From contig DEKX01000018.1 of assembly GCA_002354095.1 (NCBI GenBank), positions 133,383 to 197,382 of the forward strand: a stretch of 64,000 nucleotides of DNA, read 5' to 3'. Made by a program: the position numbers and the translations under genes. The notes below the pieces were generated by a model that saw only the letters and a program-made list of their open reading frames with translations, ran no database searches and was not told the DNA's origin. Shown in pieces: positions 25,440 through 33,854 of the stretch; positions within the stretch are counted from its first letter, which is position 1, and each line of letters starts with the position of its first letter. This DNA is from Prevotella sp. UBA2711. GTDB lineage: Bacteria > Bacteroidota > Bacteroidia > Bacteroidales > Bacteroidaceae.

Positions 25440-26625
25440 CTTGTGTTTTGATGCTTTCCAGTGCGGCGAAGAAATCCTGGGCATAGCGTTCCTTATTAAA
25501 ATACTTGGAGTGCAGAAGGGCTGCCTGACTCATGGCTTTTCGCTTTTCTGGATGATGATAGAGGTCGAGGATGGTATGGGCAAGATTCGTTACAAGATGT
25601 TGGTCCGTATCGAGAAGTATGGCTGTTTCAGGAGTAACCTCTTCGGGAATTCCCCCACGACGTGTAGCTATAACGGGCAATCCCATTGCCTGTGCTTCGA
25701 GCACGGTGGTAGGGAAGGGATCATCCCAAACCGAAGGTATCACTGCCACATTGCTGCAAGCAAGATAGTCGGGCACATGCTGATAAGGAATAAAGCCGGT
25801 GAAGATGATGCGATTGGTGAGGGGCGCAGCCTTCTGCTTCAGTTCATGAAGAAATTCGTCCTCAAAGTCGGTGTTGCCATAGAACGAACTGCCTATCACC
25901 ATCAGCTTGATGTTGGGCTCGTCAGCCAACAGGTTCATGGCTTCTATCAGTTGCAGAATACCTTTTTCCTGATTAATGCGACCGCTGAAGAGCAAGACAA
26001 AGTCATCTTCAGAAAGTCCCAACTCCGTGCGCTGATGCTGGTGTTGATGGGAGAAAGCCGACAGGTCAATCCCGTTATGCACTACTCTGCATTTCTTATC
26101 CAGGTCGTAGATGGTCAGAACTCTTTCCTTGATATAGTCTGAAACGGTGATGATGCCATCGGCACGGTTGTAGATTTCCTGCGCAAATCGTGTCTGGGCG
26201 TTCAGGAAATCATTGTGGATATGATAGACAATCTTCGCCTTATATTTCGTAGGAAATTTCAGTCCGTAACCCGGTCGGTTCTCGATAACCACCATGTCGT
26301 AATCGCGCTCGGTAATATGCTTCAGGGCTTGCTCGAAATAGTATTCAATGGTATAATGATAGTATTCGTCGCGTTTGAGCAGATGTTTGAAATTCTTGCG
26401 GATTTTGGCCCCGAAACTTCTGACATCGACGAAAGAATAGTGGTTGACCGCTGACTGCAGGGCAGGGTGGTGCATCGCTTCCTCGTCGTCCACACTGTAA
26501 ACGGTGATGTCGTGCAGCTGATACTTGTCATTATACGCCAAGTAGAAGTCAGTGAGATTTTCTACGGCTCCGCCCTTAGTGGCGGGAACGGGAAGGATTC
26601 CAGAAGTTAAGATGGCTATCTTCAT
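25432..26625 (-). CDS. Glycosyltransferase family 4
   Basis: 397-residue GT4. MKIAILTSGILPVPATKGGAVENLTDFYLAYNDKY is the glycine-loop N-terminus; FSGRINQEKGILQLIEAMNLLADEPNIKLMVIGSSFYG and VIPSVWDDPFPTTVLEAQAMGLPVIATRRGGIPE form the donor half (the first glutamate of E-x7-E is replaced in DDPFPTTVLE, as in some GT4 subgroups). It is the last gene of the co-directional minus-strand block that begins at 38699. It lies 23 bp downstream of the fucosyltransferase-like gene, so it is probably in the same operon. Confidence 0.92.
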   Translation of the reverse strand: MKIAILTSGILPVPATKGGAVENLTDFYLAYNDKYQLHDITVYSVDDEEAMHHPALQSAVNHYSFVDVRSFGAKIRKNFKHLLKRDEYYHYTIEYYFEQALKHITERDYDMVVIENRPGYGLKFPTKYKAKIVYHIHNDFLNAQTRFAQEIYNRADGIITVSDYIKERVLTIYDLDKKCRVVHNGIDLSAFSHQHQHQRTELGLSEDDFVLLFSGRINQEKGILQLIEAMNLLADEPNIKLMVIGSSFYGNTDFEDEFLHELKQKAAPLTNRIIFTGFIPYQHVPDYLACSNVAVIPSVWDDPFPTTVLEAQAMGLPVIATRRGGIPEEVTPETAILLDTDQHLVTNLAHTILDLYHHPEKRKAMSQAALLHSKYFNKERYAQDFFAALESIKTQVI

Positions 26626-26648
26626 AAGTTAAGGCATTTAATTCGTTG

Positions 26649-27497
26649 CTAAAAAGGTTTCCACGGGTCTTCGGTACTCTTGCCGTTGGCAAAATGGAAA
26701 AAGTCGGTGACGACAGAAAAGCTGTCGTCTGTGAACTGCTGTTCTTTACTTTCTATGAAACAGAGAGGCACCTCTCCGATGAAAGAGGCCCAGCGGCTGT
26801 AGGTGCTCCACGGTCCCAGTATGCGGTCGCAGAGGGAGAGGGTATAGAGGTCGAGGATATCGCCCGAAGGCTCCTTGCCGAATCGGAAGCTGCGGCATCC
26901 CGTAAACTGACTGACCGGGAAATCTTCATTGCTGCTGATAAAGAAGGCTACCCGCTTGCCGCGGTATATCTCCTGAATGCGGAGCATAAACTGGTGGTAT
27001 TCTGCCAATGTATAGTAATATCTGCCATCGTAAAAAGTCTTGTAGTCACCATGGCGGATGTGAACTCCCACGACAAGGTCTGCGCTTTGGCGGATCCTGG
27101 TTATCATGGTCTCTGCCTTTCCCATGATCTCCTCCCGGGGACGGAATATCTGCTGCAACTCTTTCTTCGTAGTGGTGAGGTAACGGGTATCATCCATGGT
27201 GTACCATCCCTTCTTGCATCCCAGGAATCTGAAGACGGCATCCCATGCCTTGTTGTGTGTCACCTTCCACGTCAGGTGCTTATACCATCCCCATCCCTTG
27301 GGCAACCGCAGGAACCACGGCTGCCATAGCGGGTAATAGATAAAAGGCGCATGAAGCAGATGAGGGAAATCCGCAATCGTCCAGTCGTAGAAGATAATCA
27401 TCATCTTCTTCCGTTCGGCAACACATTGGGCAATGGAAGTAAGATAGGTCCAAAGCCTGTTGCATGTTTGTCCTGGTGCATCACAGATTACTCTCAT
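26649..27497 (-). CDS. GT11-like (alpha-1,2-fucosyltransferase type) enzyme
   Basis: 282-residue putative fucosyltransferase. The N-terminal ICDAPGQTCNRLWTYLTS resembles the G-x-GN-x-LF loop of GT11. VVGVHIRHGDYKTFYDGRYYY contains the H-x-R-x-GD-Y donor motif, and CDRILGPWSTYSRWASFIGEVP resembles the C-terminal GPSTFS-WW motif. If right, it uses GDP-L-fucose, which manC, gmd and fcl at 42-46 kb can make. The start codon lies inside the last 17 bp of the flippase gene, so the two are translationally linked. The family similarity is distant, and another GDP-sugar donor is possible. Confidence 0.65.
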   Translation of the reverse strand: MRVICDAPGQTCNRLWTYLTSIAQCVAERKKMMIIFYDWTIADFPHLLHAPFIYYPLWQPWFLRLPKGWGWYKHLTWKVTHNKAWDAVFRFLGCKKGWYTMDDTRYLTTTKKELQQIFRPREEIMGKAETMITRIRQSADLVVGVHIRHGDYKTFYDGRYYYTLAEYHQFMLRIQEIYRGKRVAFFISSNEDFPVSQFTGCRSFRFGKEPSGDILDLYTLSLCDRILGPWSTYSRWASFIGEVPLCFIESKEQQFTDDSFSVVTDFFHFANGKSTEDPWKPF

Positions 27498-29037
27498 AAA
27501 AATGGAAATGTTTATAGATAGAAGGTTTGCGCGCTACAAAATATTTCATGCCTCTGGTGAGGATGAGGAGAGTGAGGAAATAGCCCAATAGCAAGGGAAT
27601 GTAAAGGATGAAACCATAACCTGTGAGATTCAACAGATTGGTGACTTCGTGTTCTATTACCAGATAACGGACACAGAGTGTGATAGCCAAGAAGAAAGTG
27701 AAAATAGCGTAATAGGGAATCATGCCGCGCCAATATACAGATACGCTTTTCTTCAATCCTTTTGAGAATAAGAAATAGGGCTTCCAAAACATGGCAATGA
27801 AAAAGACACTGATTATTTTTCCTAACAGGATACCTACTATGCCATAAAAAGGAGCCAGACAGAGGGTGATAGTGAGGTTGAGAATCAATTCAGCCCATGC
27901 AGCCCAAACGTCGGAGAAAAGACCATGGGCAGAGATAAACATTTCAACGACACCACGTGACAGAAAGATGAAGATGTTGAAGACCAAGAGGTAGAGAATT
28001 AAATCACTCAGGCGGTATTGTGCTCCAAACCAGAGGGTGATAAAAGGTTGCACAAAGAGCAGTAACCCGAATACAACGATGCCTACAATCAGAAAACGTA
28101 TGGCTGTCAGTTCCCAAAACACTTTCATCGTATTTTGTTCGTTGCCTTCAGCCACCAGATTGCCAATGCCCGCATTCATCCCGTCGCTGAGGATGTTGAC
28201 GAGGAAATTAAGTTTGCTGGTGATAATGGTGTAGTTGCCGTAGAAAGCCACTTGGACAACAGAAACAAAGGTGCCCACAAGTATTTCATCACTGCGATAC
28301 AGAATGAAATCCTTGATGCGTTGAACGAATATCTGCCGCGTCTTGCGAAGTACCTCAGGATATTTCTTCAGATTGGCTTTGCCTTCTGTAAGACTGATAC
28401 GGAGCCAAGGATACATCTGACGGATGCGGATGTTGAAAACAATGATGCCGATGACCGTAAATATCAATCCGACAGCTACCCATAGATAGAGATTGCGATA
28501 GTAATAAGCCAAAAGAATCTGGACTATACTCTGCACAATACCGATGCTCTGGAAATAGGCATTGACCATGTATTGCTTTTGATTGGCACCTACCAGCAGC
28601 TGCTTATAGTTGAAAATATAGCCTGCAGACGAGGATGCGAGAAATGAATAAAAAGCAAAATAAACTAAGGGAAGGCCGACGGTGAGATGACCAAACCACC
28701 AGGGAAAAAACAAACTGACAGCAATTCCAATGCTTGCAATGATGAATCCGATGCAGCGATAGAGATATGCCAGCATGGACATGATTTCATTGATTTTCTT
28801 ATGATTGTCCTCTTGGAGTGGTTTGTACAGGAAGTAAACAATACTGGTACCGATACCTAATTCTGCTACGGAAAGGAAACTCATAATATTCATGAGCATT
28901 CCTGTCAAACCAATAAATTCAGCCCCTAAGCAATCAAGAAACACTTTACGGGAAAAGAAAGCAAGCAACAATGAGCAGACATAGAAAAACATGCCCACCT
29001 TGATATTCATAACGCTTCTATGTACCCGTTCACTCAT
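27481..29037 (-). CDS. Wzx-type polysaccharide flippase (MOP superfamily)
   Basis: 518-residue integral membrane protein with about 12-14 hydrophobic segments, starting with NIKVGMFFYVCSLLLAFFSRKVFLDCLGAEFIGLTGMLMNIMSFLSVAELGIG, a typical opening of the polysaccharide biosynthesis/MATE-like flippase family. It is predicted to flip the undecaprenyl-linked repeat unit to the periplasm before polymerisation. It overlaps the upstream GT2 as ATGA and the downstream fucosyltransferase by 17 bp. With Wzy- and Wzz-like genes upstream, it supports a Wzx/Wzy-dependent pathway. Confidence 0.93.
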   Translation of the reverse strand: MSERVHRSVMNIKVGMFFYVCSLLLAFFSRKVFLDCLGAEFIGLTGMLMNIMSFLSVAELGIGTSIVYFLYKPLQEDNHKKINEIMSMLAYLYRCIGFIIASIGIAVSLFFPWWFGHLTVGLPLVYFAFYSFLASSSAGYIFNYKQLLVGANQKQYMVNAYFQSIGIVQSIVQILLAYYYRNLYLWVAVGLIFTVIGIIVFNIRIRQMYPWLRISLTEGKANLKKYPEVLRKTRQIFVQRIKDFILYRSDEILVGTFVSVVQVAFYGNYTIITSKLNFLVNILSDGMNAGIGNLVAEGNEQNTMKVFWELTAIRFLIVGIVVFGLLLFVQPFITLWFGAQYRLSDLILYLLVFNIFIFLSRGVVEMFISAHGLFSDVWAAWAELILNLTITLCLAPFYGIVGILLGKIISVFFIAMFWKPYFLFSKGLKKSVSVYWRGMIPYYAIFTFFLAITLCVRYLVIEHEVTNLLNLTGYGFILYIPLLLGYFLTLLILTRGMKYFVARKPSIYKHFHFYESNL

Positions 29038-30197
29038 TCTCCGTGTGTTGTATGAAGGAAGTCTTTATTATTCCGATTCAGACGGAATAGGTTTTTCAGC
29101 ATCTTGAGGGCCAGTCGTGGAAAACTGGTAAGCTTTCCAAAGACTGTGCTGTTGCGCATTCGTGCGGGAATGGCAATATATAGGGATATACATAATACTA
29201 AGAAGAGTGTCCACCATTTAATGCTCCATACAGGAGCGAGCAACAGCATGATGAGGCTGAAGATTGGTATCAGTACTAATAGGATAGAACGGGGTATCAA
29301 TGCCTGCTGAATGGTTTTGTCGATGTAATTGATGTTGCCTGAGGCTATGGCATGAGGGATGTTGGGCAACATGATGAGCAGGGTTTGCAACTGTCCGTTC
29401 AGCCAGCGGAGCCTTTGGCGTTCGAAATTGTCACGATTGCTGACTTTCTCGTCAAAAACGTGGATGTTTTCCTCGAATTTAATGTATACTTTCTCTTGCA
29501 GCAGGTGAGACTCTAATTCACGGTCTTCTACGGCAGAATTGAGAAGATCGACATGATGCTTGAACCATTCGAAGGCGAAGCACATGCCGGAGCCAATCAA
29601 GGCGGAAGATAGTCCGACGGTATTGTGAGCTTTGCGGAAAATAGTGTTGTTGATTTCTTCACTGGCTCCGTCGAGTACTGCAATATTATTGTCGCTGTTT
29701 TTGGCACAGCGGTGGCACTGAATGGCTTGGTAGCCTTTTTGACAAGAGGCATTCAGCTGTTCCAGGAAGTCAGGTAATACCACATTGTCAGCATCTAAGA
29801 TAACGACATAATCATAACTTTTTTCTGTATGCTGCATGGCATATTGTAATGCCCTTGCCTTGCTGCTTTTATCAAATGTGAGGGTGTGGAGTGTGATGGG
29901 TAGTTGACTTAACTGTAGGTTGGTGTCATCTTTCATGTGGTCTGAAATAACCGCAACTTGGAATAAGTCTTTGGGATAATTCTGCTCCAGGAATTGTCTT
30001 ACCGAGTGCTGAATGACAGCATCTTCTTTATAGGCGGGATAGAGAATAAGGAAGGACGATTGCTTGAGTTGGTAGGTGGAGTATTCTTTTTTCTTGCGAT
30101 GGAAGACGGAAACCAAGGCAAAGAAGGCAACATAAACAACTGACAGTGCCATGATGCCCCATAGCACAATGTCAATGATATGTATTGCTGTCCACAT
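29034..30197 (-). CDS. Membrane-anchored glycosyltransferase family 2
   Basis: 387-residue GT2 with an N-terminal membrane segment (residues about 7-30), a GT-A core (SSFLILYPAYKEDAVIQHSVRQFLEQNYP, VAVISDHMKDD, YVVILDADNVVLPDFLEQLN with the DAD metal motif), SNRDNFERQRLRWLNGQLQ corresponding to the Q-x2-RW acceptor motif of processive GT2 enzymes, and two to three C-terminal membrane spans (SILLVLIPIFSLIMLLLAPVWSI). The shape is like cellulose/hyaluronan synthases but compact. It resembles the adjacent 30200 gene, from which it is separated by 2 bp, so this is a tandem pair. Confidence 0.9.
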   Translation of the reverse strand: MWTAIHIIDIVLWGIMALSVVYVAFFALVSVFHRKKKEYSTYQLKQSSFLILYPAYKEDAVIQHSVRQFLEQNYPKDLFQVAVISDHMKDDTNLQLSQLPITLHTLTFDKSSKARALQYAMQHTEKSYDYVVILDADNVVLPDFLEQLNASCQKGYQAIQCHRCAKNSDNNIAVLDGASEEINNTIFRKAHNTVGLSSALIGSGMCFAFEWFKHHVDLLNSAVEDRELESHLLQEKVYIKFEENIHVFDEKVSNRDNFERQRLRWLNGQLQTLLIMLPNIPHAIASGNINYIDKTIQQALIPRSILLVLIPIFSLIMLLLAPVWSIKWWTLFLVLCISLYIAIPARMRNSTVFGKLTSFPRLALKMLKNLFRLNRNNKDFLHTTHGE

Positions 30198-30199
30198 CT

Positions 30200-31408
30200 T
30201 TATTTTTTCTTTTTCTTGTCTTTCTTTTTCTTGTCTTTCTTAGTGTAACGGCTGTCGATGTCAATCCGGTCCAAGTAATCTGCAATACCTGATAGTCCAG
30301 GAATGGACTTCATCAGTATCAGAGGCGATTTAAAGAAAGTGGATTCCCAATGGTCATCCACCAAATAGTCGGGAGTGGCCAATGCGAAGATGAGCAGTGT
30401 AATGGCAAACAGTGCCCACCATTTGAATACCAACGACATATAGATAGCAGGCAGAATGAGCCCCATACCAATGATGATGGCCATCATCAGCATACGAGGA
30501 ATCATGAGCCATTGGATAATCTTGTCAAGCCAGTTGTAATTCTGGCTAAGAAGTGCACCCGGGAGATAATGAAGGTTGCGAATGGCTGCAAAGAATTGGG
30601 CTTTGATCCAAGTTCCTCGCTCTCGGTTGAATTCTTCTGCTGTATCTTTCTTCTCATCATAAACATAGATGTCATCGAAATAGTCTATATATATGTTTTG
30701 GCGTAACAGTAGGGATTCGATTTCTTTCACTTCCCATTGGGATTTCAATTTAAAGACATTTTCCTTAAACCAGTTGAAATCCAAAGCGTAACCGCCACCG
30801 CAGATACCTGCTGACAATCCCATCGCAAGATGGCCGCGACGGAAGATGGAATTATTGATTTCCTCAAAGACAGAACCCATTCGTGCTGAGGTGCTATTTC
30901 TGTTACGAGAGACTCGGTGAGCTTGAATAGCTTTCGTTCCTGCAGATTCAAACGCATCGTTCATTTGCGTTAGGAATTCTGTATCTACAACACTACCACC
31001 ATCCAAAACAATAGCAATATCGTAGATTTTGAACTGCGGCAAGTTGTTGATGGCCAATTGAAAGGCTTTGGCTTTGCTGCTTTTTTCAAAATTGGGCGTT
31101 AGCAGGGTGACGGGTTCCTGAGCCAATCGGAAATTGGTCATTTCGTCATTATGATCAGAAATAACTGTCACGTCAAATTGGCGTTGAGAATAGGATTGTG
31201 CCAAAATAGACTTGACCGTATAGATGACGTTGGGATTTTTATAAGCAGGTATCAGTATGATAAAGCGGTTCTGCTGTTTGGATTTGGGAACTTCATTTTT
31301 GTGGAAAAACAATGATGCAATAGTGTAGATGAGCATATACAGCACCGCTAATGTTACAATGCCGAATAATCCCCAGTCAATGATGTATAATATTAGCCAA
31401 AAATCCAT
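30200..31408 (-). CDS. Membrane-anchored glycosyltransferase family 2, lysine-rich tail
   Basis: 402-residue paralogue of 29034 with the same plan: an N-terminal membrane helix (about 5-33), RFIILIPAYKNPNVIYTVKSILAQSY, TVISDHNDEM, IAIVLDGGSVVDTEFLTQMN (DGG instead of the usual D-x-D), then RGTWIKAQF (weak relative of Q-x2-RW) and C-terminal membrane spans. The DGG change and the altered RW motif suggest it could have a different or no catalytic role; it may partner its neighbour. The last 15 residues are almost pure Lys/Asp (KKDKKKKDKKKKK), which may bind the membrane surface. Confidence 0.88.
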   Translation of the reverse strand: MDFWLILYIIDWGLFGIVTLAVLYMLIYTIASLFFHKNEVPKSKQQNRFIILIPAYKNPNVIYTVKSILAQSYSQRQFDVTVISDHNDEMTNFRLAQEPVTLLTPNFEKSSKAKAFQLAINNLPQFKIYDIAIVLDGGSVVDTEFLTQMNDAFESAGTKAIQAHRVSRNRNSTSARMGSVFEEINNSIFRRGHLAMGLSAGICGGGYALDFNWFKENVFKLKSQWEVKEIESLLLRQNIYIDYFDDIYVYDEKKDTAEEFNRERGTWIKAQFFAAIRNLHYLPGALLSQNYNWLDKIIQWLMIPRMLMMAIIIGMGLILPAIYMSLVFKWWALFAITLLIFALATPDYLVDDHWESTFFKSPLILMKSIPGLSGIADYLDRIDIDSRYTKKDKKKKDKKKKK

Positions 31409-31415
31409 ATATCTT

Positions 31416-32318
31416 CTAATGTTTTATAAAATGTATAATTCCTTTAATTGTTGCTTTTGCCAGATCGAAACGTGCTTTACAGAGATATTTGATAATGTCT
31501 CTTGTTGCAACGGCAATCATGAGATACGTGTATGTCAGATATTTAGTCGCTCCATGGATGTTGCGTTGAGCAAATATCAGCCTGTTGCGAGTGATATAGT
31601 AGGTCTTGAGCGGTGAGTGTTGCCCTGTTGCCTGACTTTCTTTGTGATAGACGGTACATGCTGGTTCGTACCAGATTTCATAGCCGGCGCGACGAATCAT
31701 TTCTGACCAATCTAACTCTTCGTAATAGAGGAAATAGCATTCCGGCATGATGCCAGCTTTTTCAATAACTTCTCTTTTGACCATCATGGCAGCACCATGA
31801 GCGTATGGAGTGGAGTGGGCTGTGTCGTATTGTCCTTTGTCTTCTTCGTTAAAGCCTATTGAACGATTACGTAGGGTTATCATAGATAGGGGAGTGTAGC
31901 CCGCATACTGGATAAGACAATTTCCCCATGTAAATCGTATCTTTGGGCAAACCATCCCAATTTTCTCGGACGAGTCTAACCTGTTAATCAGAGGTTGAAA
32001 AAGACTCTTACTTCCTACTTCTAACTTCTGACCTCTTATAATTGTATCGTTATTGAGGAAAAAGAGATACTTCCCATGGGCGGCCTTGATGCCCAGATTG
32101 TTGCCTTCGGCAAATCCTAAGTTCCTGTTACTTCGTATAACAGTGACTTGTGGATAGCGTAGTTCTATGTCAGTTGCTTCATCGTGAGTGGAGCCATTAT
32201 CAACCACGATTACCTCTAATGTGGAATCGTTAAGAGGTAATGTGTCAATCAATTCACAGGTGTCTTTCAACCCGTTGTAATTGATGGTAATGATAGATAA
32301 TAGCGTTTCAACTTTCAA
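31416..32318 (-). CDS. Glycosyltransferase family 2, rhamnosyltransferase-like, TTG start
   Basis: 300-residue GT2: LLSIITINYNGLKDTCELIDTL, VIVVDNGS, NRNLGFAEGNNLGIKAAHGKYLFFLNNDTII, then ECYFLYYEELDWSEMIRRAGYEIWYEP with the ExxDW motif shared with rhamnosyl- and WcaA-like enzymes. No ATG, GTG or other start precedes the first strand; an in-frame TGA lies two codons upstream, so the TTG at 32318 must be used. That TTG sits inside a heptad repeat (32306-32326). A second array (32005-32036) encodes RGQKLEVGSKSLF right after NNDTII. It lies 12 bp after the Wzy-like gene. Confidence 0.9.
   Translation of the reverse strand: MKVETLLSIITINYNGLKDTCELIDTLPLNDSTLEVIVVDNGSTHDEATDIELRYPQVTVIRSNRNLGFAEGNNLGIKAAHGKYLFFLNNDTIIRGQKLEVGSKSLFQPLINRLDSSEKIGMVCPKIRFTWGNCLIQYAGYTPLSMITLRNRSIGFNEEDKGQYDTAHSTPYAHGAAMMVKREVIEKAGIMPECYFLYYEELDWSEMIRRAGYEIWYEPACTVYHKESQATGQHSPLKTYYITRNRLIFAQRNIHGATKYLTYTYLMIAVATRDIIKYLCKARFDLAKATIKGIIHFIKH
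32005..32036 (-). repeat. 32-nt heptad array inside the GT2 gene
   Basis: On the coding strand the units are AGAGGTC, AGAAGTT, AGAAGTA, GGAAGTA, then AGAG: 4 x 7 + 4 nt. It is read in frame as RGQKLEVGSKS, immediately after the catalytic NNDTII strand. Confidence 0.85.
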
Positions 32319-32326
32319 TTTTCAAC
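32306..32326. repeat. Heptad repeat spanning a TTG start codon
   Basis: TTTCAAC, TTTCAAT, TTTCAAC: three 7-mers covering the start of the GT2 gene and most of the gap to the wzy-like stop. The start codon TTG (read on the minus strand) is part of the middle unit. Confidence 0.85.
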
Positions 32327-32330
32327 TTGC

Positions 32331-33854
32331 TTACACTCTCGAAGCTTTTTTCTTCTCAAGTTTTAATCGTTCTCGTTCTTGCTGATCGGCATACCGCTTC
32401 TCTTCTAATTCCACCCATTCTTTTTCAATGTATGGAAGGATATAAACAATAGACAGGCCTCCGTAGAATATGAGCGCATTGGGAAACTGCATCAGAATCT
32501 GGTTAGCATAACCTCCTAATTGTATCGCGACAAAGGCACTCGTAAATCCTGCTCCTATACCCATCAAGGACCTGCTTTTAAGACGGAACATGACCACATA
32601 ACACGCTCCTCCTAACATGAGTAACATGGTGATGATAAAGGTGGTAATACCTATGGGACCAGCATGAACCCAAATATAAACATACTCTGAGTCTGGCGGA
32701 ATGGTAGATAGCTTTCTGAATTTATTGTTGGCAGGTACATTATTATAATTGGTACCAATGCCAATGCCCCATGGGGCATCTTGAATATATTTTCTGATAG
32801 CAGCTTGGTTAATCGTACGTACATTAGCAGAAGCATCATTTCTGTTAAAAGCAGATCGCATACGTCGAATTTGTGCATTACCTTGTCCTATATTGGTAAA
32901 AGCAAGGAAGAAGATTCCGATACCTGCTAATATGAGTACAGAGACTGCTATTTTAACTGATTTTGAAAGTACGACATACACCATGATTCCCGCAAAAAGA
33001 CAAGCTATTGCTGTACGCGTTCCAGAAGCAAACATTCCCCAAACGATGGCAAAAGCCGTAAACAAGAAAAAATAACGTTCTCTCTTAATTTTGGTGGTGA
33101 TAGCAAAAATAAAGAATGCTACCGCGGATGCAGCTGCATTACATCCATAGTTAGCTGCATCATTGAATGTGGAGAAATAACGGGTGATACCATTGACGAG
33201 ATGAGTATGTCTTCCAACGGTATCGAGCCAAACACTTTCTGTTGGAGTAAACCCCAATTTTTGTTGTTTCCAAGTCCAAAAAACAGAGAAAAGACTGAAA
33301 GCTGCCCAAACCCAAAGATATTGGTGTATAATTTTGGGCGTTGAGATGTATAACGAGAAAACTATGAATATGTACAACAGCTGGAATGCCATCAGACGGG
33401 CTCCACTATACCAATTGGCGATGTCGATTCCTAAATCGCAGGTATCGTTCAATACTTCCAGAGTACAATAGCCGCACCACGCAATCAATGCATATAGCAT
33501 CAAATTGGCTGTTCGCTCAAATTTGGGTTCTTCTCGGGCATCAATAATGGCAATACCAATTAAAAGTAATTCCAACATCTCGTTGTAGAGGGATACGGGA
33601 ATACCATTCGGTAACATTTGCAGTTTGTTGAAGAACATAACTGTGTAATTGATGGCAAATAGTACCCAAAAAGCGGACATGCGCCAGGTGAAGGCTGCAT
33701 AAATAGCTAAAACGATAAATGGAGCCATGCAGACCATAGCAAATGCACTAAAGCCAGCATTGACAAATTGGTAAATGGCTAAACCAAACAAGAGAAAGAG
33801 CAATAATGCTCTTCCTCTGTTTTCTTGCGTATATGTCGCAAAGCTTTTATTCAT
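32331..33854 (-). CDS. O-antigen ligase/Wzy-type polymerase
   Basis: 507-residue polytopic membrane protein with about 12 hydrophobic segments and a large periplasmic loop (about 330-400: FTNIGQGNAQIRRMRSAFNRNDASANVRTINQAAIRKYIQD, then PWGIGIGTNYNNVPAN). The loop with the R-x-x-x-W/A arrangement and GIGTN matches the Wzy_C/O-antigen ligase family. In this context it is more likely the polymerase that joins repeat units than a WaaL ligase, as flippase and chain-length genes flank it. The C-terminus is basic. It abuts the Wzc-like gene with no gap. Confidence 0.88.
   Translation of the reverse strand: MNKSFATYTQENRGRALLLFLLFGLAIYQFVNAGFSAFAMVCMAPFIVLAIYAAFTWRMSAFWVLFAINYTVMFFNKLQMLPNGIPVSLYNEMLELLLIGIAIIDAREEPKFERTANLMLYALIAWCGYCTLEVLNDTCDLGIDIANWYSGARLMAFQLLYIFIVFSLYISTPKIIHQYLWVWAAFSLFSVFWTWKQQKLGFTPTESVWLDTVGRHTHLVNGITRYFSTFNDAANYGCNAAASAVAFFIFAITTKIKRERYFFLFTAFAIVWGMFASGTRTAIACLFAGIMVYVVLSKSVKIAVSVLILAGIGIFFLAFTNIGQGNAQIRRMRSAFNRNDASANVRTINQAAIRKYIQDAPWGIGIGTNYNNVPANNKFRKLSTIPPDSEYVYIWVHAGPIGITTFIITMLLMLGGACYVVMFRLKSRSLMGIGAGFTSAFVAIQLGGYANQILMQFPNALIFYGGLSIVYILPYIEKEWVELEEKRYADQQERERLKLEKKKASRV

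Noticed and set aside
26646..27329. 227-codon plus-strand frame opposite the GT11-like gene
   Set aside because: No domain or signal is visible, while the minus frame has the H-x-R-x-GD-Y motif and operon overlap.
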